Below, one piece after another: positions 58,122 through 64,000 of a stretch of DNA of 64,000 bases. Made by a program: the position numbers and the translations under genes. Source of the DNA: Apricaphanius iberus (Eukaryota; Chordata; Actinopteri; Cyprinodontiformes; Aphaniidae); the NCBI GenBank assembly GCA_028564705.1, contig JAPXFQ010001140.1:1-64000 (forward strand), in the 5' to 3' direction. Position 1 is the first letter of the stretch; the number at the start of each line of letters is the position of its first letter. The notes under the pieces are model-generated. The model had not been told where the DNA came from and searched no databases. It was given only the letters and a program-made list of their open reading frames with translations.

Positions 58122-61100
58122 TGTTGGGCGGTGGTCTCACTTCTCTGCCGTCCAACAGAGGTGGAGGACTGCGACGCTTTCTTGCGATCTTTGTTTACCT
58201 TCCTATCTTGTATCATCAGTTCACACTTCTACCGGTCCTGTATTCTTCTTCATATTCTTTCTTTCTTCCTTTTTATCTCAATTTCGTGTCCATAGATTCA
58301 AGAAATTAAACCCACAGTAGTCATTAACAAAGATTTCTCATACATATATATCAAGTGGAGTACTATAGCAAAGCTGTAATGCTCTGCTTGAGAAAGTAAA
58401 TCTTTTGGGCTTGTACTTGGTACTCACACACCAATTCTGAGTAGCAAACTGCTAGACAGGACACGTTGAAAAAAAAATTTCAAAAAAGAAAATGAAAAGA
58501 CACGGCGATGACATACCAAAACACATCCTCTACCACTCAAAACCAGTTAACGGGGTACAATAGCAGCAGATCTGCTGTCCTCATCTCCCAGCTGCCACCG
58601 GACAACCTGACATTTAAGTATATTGTCAGAGGCTTGCAGACTTTAAGAAAAATGGAATGCCCATCTTTCATAAACTTAAGGAATTACTACCTTTCTTATT
58701 AATTGGGGCTATTTGTTGTACCTTGCAACTAAAGTTCTATAACTTTAGGAGCAATTTTATGATTCTGAGCTGACTTTAGGGTGCTGATATTACTTTGAAA
58801 GTACTTTGAATACTATACTAATCATGCATTTAAAAGCATGCACTTTAAAGAATTGAAATCAAGGAATACAACTAAAAATATCTGATGCTGTCCTGAAGTA
58901 ATTAATTGGCAATATGAATATTTATGCAAATATTTATCAAAACATAAAACGGAAGACTGTAGAATAAACAGATTTACGAGATAACATAAAATATATCATT
59001 TTCTGACATTGCAGGAACAAGCTCGTACCACAGAGGCTGTTTAAACGCTGACACCTGCGGCGATGACTTTACAGGACATTTATCTGAAACACATACAGCA
59101 TACATATAACTAAACCTTAATACATCAGCATTTACACAGTTTTACGTTGGGCTTTAGTTTATTTTTAAGCCTACTTTAGCATTAGCTCACCATAAAGTGG
59201 TCCAGCTGGTCTCCTGTCTTGCTGCTTTATGGCATGCACCACTCTCCTTCACTTCTTCAGAATATTACTCCTTATATGTGTAGGTTGGTTTTGGAGTCTG
59301 ACAAAAGCCTCAGACTAAGCAGTATGTTGAACATCACCATCGTATCCTCCATTTTTAAATGCGCAGCCTAGCAACATACACCCTACTCAATAAAGCAGGC
59401 CTCCGTGATCGTAACTGGCTATCAGTAAAATAAAACACCTATCTCTAACGCTTCTCTATTCTTGCATTGGCCTTAATCCACATATGAAAGGCCAGGCTGT
59501 CCGTCTGTTGTGGCAGCGTGTGTGGATAAACGAACAGTTCTCAGCTTCAGAGAGAACTTCCAGGTCAGGTCACTCGCTTCAAACAAAAATACCAAAATCA
59601 AAAAATGAGGTCTCGTTATCCGTTTTTTCCATTTTCGTTTTGGGATTCAAAACAAAAAATCAGATAAGTGTTCGTGATCCGTTTACTGGACGCGATCCGA
59701 TTCCTTAAATATTTAAGATTATTGAATCTATTTAATAATCTATTTTTAGATTATTAAGCATGTGGTCCCCTGGGATAAATCATTGGTCAAAAGATTAGTA
59801 TGCAGAAAAGTTTGCTAAGTGCTATGGATTCAACAAACCCATGTCAAAGTTAAATCAAGCACTCAAATCTAAAGCAGTTGTCAAAACCACTTTGATAACA
59901 TATTACTCATAACTCAAATATTTAACTGTAGGATTTGTCTTTTTTGAACATGCACATTGTAGTAGCTGCAACTGGGCACAAGTGTGGACTGGATGGGTGG
60001 CATCAATTGGAAACTGCCAGTATTGAGGGTGAAAAAAGAACGATGAACTAGTTCATTTTGAAACTGTGAGCTTAGTTAGAAAATGTGAATGATGAACTAT
60101 ATGAAGGGATCTGAATACTTTTTGTACCCACTGTAGATGAAAATATCAGTCGTCTCTTCTCAGCACCGCTTGAACTCACATCAGCGAGCCAGGCCATCAC
60201 CGTTTCCTCCCTGGACGAGCAGCTCCACAGGAGGCTGCAGGCTGCAGATCCCATGGTGGAGCAGAAGTCCGCCTGCTGCTGCAGCTCCAATCCGCTCTGC
60301 CACAGCTGCTCACGCAACAGCAGCTTCTCCTACACACACACACAGATCAGAGACATGAAACCACGGCTAAACACTGCAGACACAAAGAACAGGACCTCTT
60401 TGAAACAAACAGGAACTATAGGTAACGTTGTGGGCTCCAAACAACAAGTTACTCCTACATTAGTGTAAAAGGAAAAAATCTTTCATAAATGGTAAATTGA
60501 CTATTTGTTTTTTGGATTTATGTGATAGACCAACACAAAGTAGCCAGGATTATGTAACAGAGGGAAAATAATAAAAGAAGCTGAAACAAAGACATGTTGC
60601 AGTTTGCCAGAAGTCCTGTAGAGGGACCCCTAGTTGTTAGAGAGAAAAAACATCCTGGAATTTGTGTTTTTTACGTTAATCATTTATTGAAGACACTACG
60701 TGTTTGGAGTATTTTGACCTTCCCGCATTATTGGTTACGTCACTCTTTATTTATGCTTCCTTATTTAATCTAAATAATTGTGGTTGACATATCAAATTTT
60801 TGAGGAAAAACGCAATACAAAGAAGTTAATACAGCACAAATTTTAAGAGCCAGATATCAATATTTAAGATTTTTGAAAGTTTTTTTAATGTATTATTTCA
60901 AAATTAATAAATTCAATGCTTTTAAGGCTTTTATGACCTTGAGGAACCCTGCATTTTGTGGAGATAGAGCTGGAGGAACACTGAAATTAAAACCATTTGA
61001 TTGTTTTCCTTCTCTCTCATGCGCCAGGCCCCACTCTCACCTCCTTCTCTCTCTGGCATTCGGAGCGGGCCACGTCCAGCCGGGACTGAAGGTGCGAACG

Positions 61101-61144
61101 CTCCTGCCTCAGTTGGTTCTGTCCTTCCTCGAGGCATTCCCTCT
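52201..61144 (-). CDS. hsf2bp: Heat shock factor 2-binding protein, 5' end outside the window
   Basis: Meiotic protein (also MEILB2) that binds HSF2 and brings BRCA2 to meiotic double-strand breaks. Six exons on the - strand: 61144-61041 (coiled coil; 5' edge uncertain by 2 bases), 60329-60180 ([30 protein letters not shown]), 54378-54234 ([25 protein letters not shown]), 54152-54035 ([20 protein letters not shown]), 52680-52577 ([15 protein letters not shown]), 52436-52201 ([14 protein letters not shown] to stop). All junctions have AG/GT sites and keep frame, and the order follows human HSF2BP with almost no gaps through the armadillo-like C-terminal domain. The C-terminal tail ([12 protein letters not shown]) is a little longer than in human. 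The N-terminal exons (about 70 residues) are not seen and should lie right of 64000. Confidence 0.93.
54453..56183. mobile_element. Tc1-like element end (host of a second Tc1)
   Basis: 54455-54628 starts CTGTGGGTAAAGAAAGTAATC after a TA and continues with ATTTAGTGGAAGCACCTTTTG. 56130-56183 resumes with GGCCATGAGTCTTCTTGGGAA. In related elements these two segments are contiguous; here they are parted by the Tc1 at 54629-56129. A matching inverted end lies at 60085-60133. Confidence 0.7.
54629..56129 (+). mobile_element. Decayed Tc1-like transposon nested in another Tc1
   Basis: 1501 bp flanked by TA (54627-54628 and 56130-56131). Both ends contain GGAGAACAAG(C/T)ATTTGATAC in inverted orientation, but the terminal repeats have diverged. 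Transposase remnants in several frames: [21 protein letters not shown] near 54934, [12 protein letters not shown] near 55383, then 55550-55915 with [11 protein letters not shown] and [11 protein letters not shown]. Frameshifts and stops make it inactive. Confidence 0.85.
56323..56440 (-). mobile_element. Rex3/RTE LINE fragment
   Basis: Short piece with CTTCCGCTTCATCCAGGGGC, CAGACTTCCCTCTCCCCAGC and GGGCCAGCTCCTCTAAGGG, the conserved 3' part of teleost Rex3/RTE LINEs in antisense. Both ends are lost. The surrounding intron (56184-56950) has nothing else I recognise. Confidence 0.65.
56960..58350 (+). mobile_element. GC-rich retroposed element, copy 2, internally deleted
   Basis: Follows copy 1 (28097-30781) from about 28325 onward: TAAACTCAAC..GTGTCTAGTG, GGGGCCTCC(A/C)ACCCCTGGTGG, the hairpin region, CTGTCCCTG(A/G)GCCTGGGAGT, then the 3' part with CTCTGCCGTCC and CACAGTA(A/G)TCA(T/C)TAA(C/T)AAAGATTT. 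It lacks the 5' ~230 bp and more than 1 kb equivalent to roughly 29400-30560. A short AATAAACTTAATTGAATTG patch near 57575 replaces part of it. Its divergence shows it is an older copy. Same orientation as copy 1, opposite to hsf2bp. Confidence 0.75.
58370..60080. other. hsf2bp intron sequence, no gene recognised
   Basis: A/T-rich intron DNA. 59560-59700 contains GATCCG/CGGATC-type repeats (TTATCCGTTTTTTCC, GTGATCCGTTTACTGG) that may be an old transposon end. No exon of hsf2bp fits here. Confidence 0.5.
60085..60133. mobile_element. Tc1-like terminal repeat close to an hsf2bp splice site
   Basis: GAAGGGATCTGAATACTTTT followed by TGTACCCACTG and TA. Its inverse (CAGTGGGTACAAAAAGTATT) resembles the end at 54455. 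It lies about 40 bp from the donor of the hsf2bp exon at 60180-60329. Confidence 0.6.
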
Positions 61145-61575
61145 CTAGACACGAAGACAAACGGACAGCTGCATGGGTTACAGAGGTCCACCCGCTTCTG
61201 GGCAGCTCTCAGAAAGCAAGAGCACTATGCTGTCACCGTCCTGTACAGCTGTCTTTTACGGTTCTTGGTGGTTTGTGTCTAGAAACATGCAGATTAATAC
61301 TTTTTTATGGTTAATTACTAATTTACTGGCACACCTGTTCTCAATTTAAAAATAATAATGTCAATGAGACCATATCTAAAGAATAGTGGATCCATTTCCA
61401 GTGCTGGATAACCTATAAAAAATATATTTAACATTTCAGACAAATAGGTTTGGTGTAATCTTGCAAATGAAAAAAAAAAAAAAAGAAGATTTTGGTCTAA
61501 ACGCATTGATAAATATTGGCAATGAAATAAAGTATTCATAACTTTCATTTCCTTAAAAATGTCTCCTTCCTTTTA
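61145..61575. other. hsf2bp intron, no further exon seen
   Basis: I looked on the - strand for the N-terminal coiled-coil exons here and to the window end and found none. Contains an A-run near 61470. Confidence 0.5.
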
Positions 61576-62110
61576 AGTTTTTAATTCAATTCACTTTTAT
61601 TTATATAACGCCAATTCGCAACAAATGTTATCTCAAGGCACTTTACAAAATAAGTCAATTCAATACAATTATACAAACATTCCAATCAGTAGAGCTGTGT
61701 TCAAATAATCGAAAAATCGATTCTGAATCGATTATTGTAGAAATCGAGACGAATCGATTCACAATTTCAAAAATAGATTCTAATTTTTAGAATAGTTTAC
61801 CTTTTTTAAAACTGAAATAGAAAGGAAAAGTCCAGACGGCCATTTAAAGTTTTGTGTCTGAAAGGGTTAATACAGTATTCCATCGTGAACTGTTACTTAC
61901 CCATTGTTAAGTCATAGAATATCAGGCATATAATCGAGCCGGATCAGACTGAATCGGATAGAATTGGATCAGATTGTGATAATCGATTCTAACTTTTGTG
62001 AATCGGAATCGAAACGATTCTTGAAATTTGAATCGATACCCAGCCCTACCAATCAGTTAAAAGTTTTCTATGTAAGGAATCCCAGCAGATTTCGATGAGT
62101 CATCAACATT
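61576..62110 (-). mobile_element. L2-like LINE 3' fragment split by a hAT MITE
   Basis: Starts AATTCAATTCACTTTTATTT with ATATAACGCCAATTCGCAAC, the inverted L2 tail as at 34915. It resumes after the MITE with CAGTTAAAAGTTTTCTATG and GGAATCCCAGCAGATTTCGA. Non-coding. Confidence 0.7.
61690..62048. mobile_element. hAT-type MITE
   Basis: Ends TAGAGCTG and CAGCCCTA with repeated AATCGATTC motifs. CCAATCAG (61682-61689) recurs at 62049-62056 as an 8-bp target duplication. Confidence 0.85.
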
Positions 62111-62626
62111 TTAAAAAACAATTTTTTGAATAATTTAGGTCAGTTTTTCATTTCATTTTTCAATATATTTATGTATTTATCTGATTAGGTCGAACAAATG
62201 TTGAAAATGTGTGTAGAAATATATACACTGCTTGGAAAAAAAATAAAGGGAACACTTAAACAACACAATGCAAATCCAAGTCAATCACACTTCTATAAAA
62301 TCACACTGTCAACTGAAGAAGGAACACTAATTAAAATCATTTTCACATGATGTTGTGCAAATAGAACAAACAGACAGAAATTATAGGCAATTAGAGAGAC
62401 CCCCCCAATAAAGGAGTATTTCTACAGGTAGTGACCACAGACTATTTCTCAGTTCCTGCTTTCTGACTCACGTATTGGTCACTTTTGAATGATAGGGGTG
62501 CTTTCACTCTAGTGGTAGCATGAGACAGAGTCTACAAACCACACAAGTGGTTTAAGTAGGGCAGCTCATTCAGGATGGCACATAAATCCAAGGTGTGGTA
62601 AGAAAATTTGCTGTTTATGTCAGCGT

Positions 62627-63746
62627 TAGGGGTGTCACGTTCTCGATTTTGTATCGGAATCGATCGAAATTACGTTATGACCTTGCACATCGAAATCTAA
62701 AAGAGGATTGCGATCACCTCCTGCCATCTTTTTATCCTGTGTCCCACTAAGGACTCCGTAGCAACAGTTAGCAGACAACCGTCTCGTCACAAGGAACCAC
62801 AAATTGCATTTTCCCTAAGAAGTAAATCTCACCACTTCTCATACAACTGATTACCTGGGAACATTATAAATTGCCTGTATTACATCCCCCGGGATCAGAG
62901 CGCACGTCTACAGGGCACATTAGCTGACGCTAGCAAGTAGCTAAAGCTAAGCTAAAGCTCGACCACAGTTGGATAGAAGAAGCAGTCGGAACAGAAATAA
63001 AGCCGTTATAGGGGTGACTGTGGCTCAGGGGGTTGAGTAGTTGTCTTGCAATTGGAGGGTCGTAGGTTCGATTCCAGCTTCCTCCAGTCACATGTCGTTG
63101 TGCCCCTGGGCAAGGCACTTAACCCCAAATTGTATCGTGTATGAATGTGTGCGCGTTTGTGAGTGCGAATGGGTGAATGTGGCTCCAGCGTAAAGTGCTT
63201 TGAGTGGTCAACATGACTAGAAAAGCGCTATATAAATTCAGTCCATTTACCATTCTACTCTCAGATCACCGGTGAGGAATTTTGAGTTCCTTACGAGTTA
63301 AGTCCGATTTGCATTGTAAACAAGAGGACCGCTGTTGCATTTTGCTCGGTTTAATGAGTCATCTGGAGCATTACGTCCTGCAGTAACAATAAAGAGTCAC
63401 TAGATGGCAGCAAGCCCCCGTTAGTATTAAACAATACTGTTACACTTATTGTAAATAAATTATTTGACCATTAATACCTAATGTGATACATTACACAAGA
63501 ATAATAAAAATTGCATCACTTTTGTCTTTTAAAATAAGATTTACTGTACAAAATGTAATGAATAAAACCAATGATCGTAGACCAATCTAATAATCACAGA
63601 GCTTGGTACTGTGAAAGGGAAAATAAAAAAATAAAAATCGAGAATTGAATTGAATCATGACCCTAAAATCGAAATTCAAATTGAATCATGACCCTAAAAT
63701 CGAAATTCAAATTGAATTGAGGATTTGGAGAATCGTGAAACCCCTA
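62627..63746. mobile_element. Non-autonomous hAT element inside the Tc1
   Basis: Inverted ends TAGGGGTGTCACG and CGTGAAACCCCTA, with ATCGAAATT-rich subterminal repeats. GTCAGCGT (62619-62626) recurs at 63747-63754, an 8-bp hAT-type duplication. No transposase. A SINE is nested in it. Confidence 0.88.
63012..63250 (+). mobile_element. tRNA-derived SINE with LINE-like tail
   Basis: A box GTGGCTCAGGGGGTTGAG and B box GGTTCGATTCC at tRNA spacing, then the CTGGGCAAGGCACTTAACCC core. The tail AAAGTGCTTTGAGTGGTCA to AAAAGCGCTATATAAATTCA resembles LINE 3' ends (a widespread teleost SINE type). Confidence 0.8.
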
Positions 63747-64000
63747 GTCAGCGTAGTGTTCAGATCATGGAGGTGCTACCAGGAGACAGGCCAGTACACC
63801 AGAAGACGTGGAGGAGGACGTAGGAGGGAAACAACCCAGCAGCAGGACCGCCAGCTCCACCTCTGTGCAAGGAGGAACAGGAGGAACACAGCCAGAGCCC
63901 GGTAGAACGTCCTCAAATGCGCCACAAATGTGCATGTATCTGGTCAAACGGTCAGAAACAATCTCCATGAGCTGGTATAAGGGCCCGACGTCAACAGGTG
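63747..64000 (+). pseudogene. Tc1-like transposase N-terminal part
   Basis: Resumes after the hAT copy with RSWRCYQETGQYTRRRGGG and LHLCARRNRRNTARAR, then past a stop VHVSGQTVRNNLHEL. These correspond to the helix-turn-helix DNA-binding region of Tc1 transposases. At least one in-frame stop after TARAR (63903-63905) and the hAT insertion upstream mark it as inactive. Confidence 0.72.

Larger units (their letters stand above)
62226..64000 (+). mobile_element. Tc1-like transposon, runs off the right edge
   Basis: Starts after TA (62224-62225) with CACTGCTTGG and AAATAAAGGGAACACTTAAA, a terminal repeat well known from fish Tc1-like elements. It continues with GGTGCTTTCACTCTAGTGGT, is split by a hAT element at 62627-63746, and resumes with transposase coding sequence. 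The right terminus is outside the window. Confidence 0.8.

Noticed and set aside
57072..58320. ORFs in the second GC-rich copy
   Set aside because: Same compositional effect as in copy 1; frames are not conserved between copies.

Overview
This is nuclear DNA of a ray-finned (teleost) fish; I cannot name the species. The evidence is two intron-containing vertebrate genes, cryaa (alpha-A crystallin) on the + strand and hsf2bp on the - strand, surrounded by mobile elements typical of teleosts: BEL/Pao and Ty3/gypsy LTR retrotransposons, L2-like and Rex-like LINEs, Tc1-like and hAT transposons, MITEs and a tRNA-derived SINE. cryaa and hsf2bp are also close together on human 21q22.3, which supports both calls.

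Layout. 1-3192: decayed tRNA pieces, two worn copies of the repeat that forms the large array further right, and a possible old LTR-element fragment. 3193-20406: a BEL/Pao element (+ strand) split by a gypsy element (7156-16589, - strand). The gypsy element is flanked by a 4-bp TAAA duplication, has nearly identical LTRs, a PBS matching tRNA-Arg(ACG), a likely -1 frameshift site between gag and protease, and two in-frame stops in pro-pol. 20407-31957: a tandem array of about 510-bp units, each with one tRNA-Ile(AAT) sequence on the - strand (15 copies; about 12 fold well). Some units also carry a truncated tRNA-Ser stub or an extra block of about 160 bp. A 2.7-kb GC-rich, polyadenylated, non-coding retroposed element sits inside the array with a 10-bp target duplication. 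31990-43720: L2-like LINE pieces, a 0.6-kb inverted repeat, a hAT-type element, and abutting MITEs inside a decayed Tc1-like sequence.

44085-47202: complete cryaa, three exons and 176 codons, with a TATA box, a candidate half-MARE and a poly(A) signal. 48480-50757: a LINE 3' end split by an apparently intact Tc1-like transposon with a full-length DDE transposase. 52201-61144: hsf2bp, - strand, six exons covering the coiled-coil end and the whole C-terminal domain; the first exons lie beyond the right edge. Its introns hold a Tc1-in-Tc1 nest and a second copy of the GC-rich element. 61576-64000: an L2 3' fragment split by a hAT MITE, then a SINE inside a hAT element inside a Tc1 transposon.

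Only cryaa and hsf2bp look like host protein genes. The most unusual features are the tRNA-Ile array, with its arithmetic unit lengths, DNA-encoded CCA and missing nearby Pol III terminator, and the GC-rich retroposed element that shares a hairpin with its second copy.
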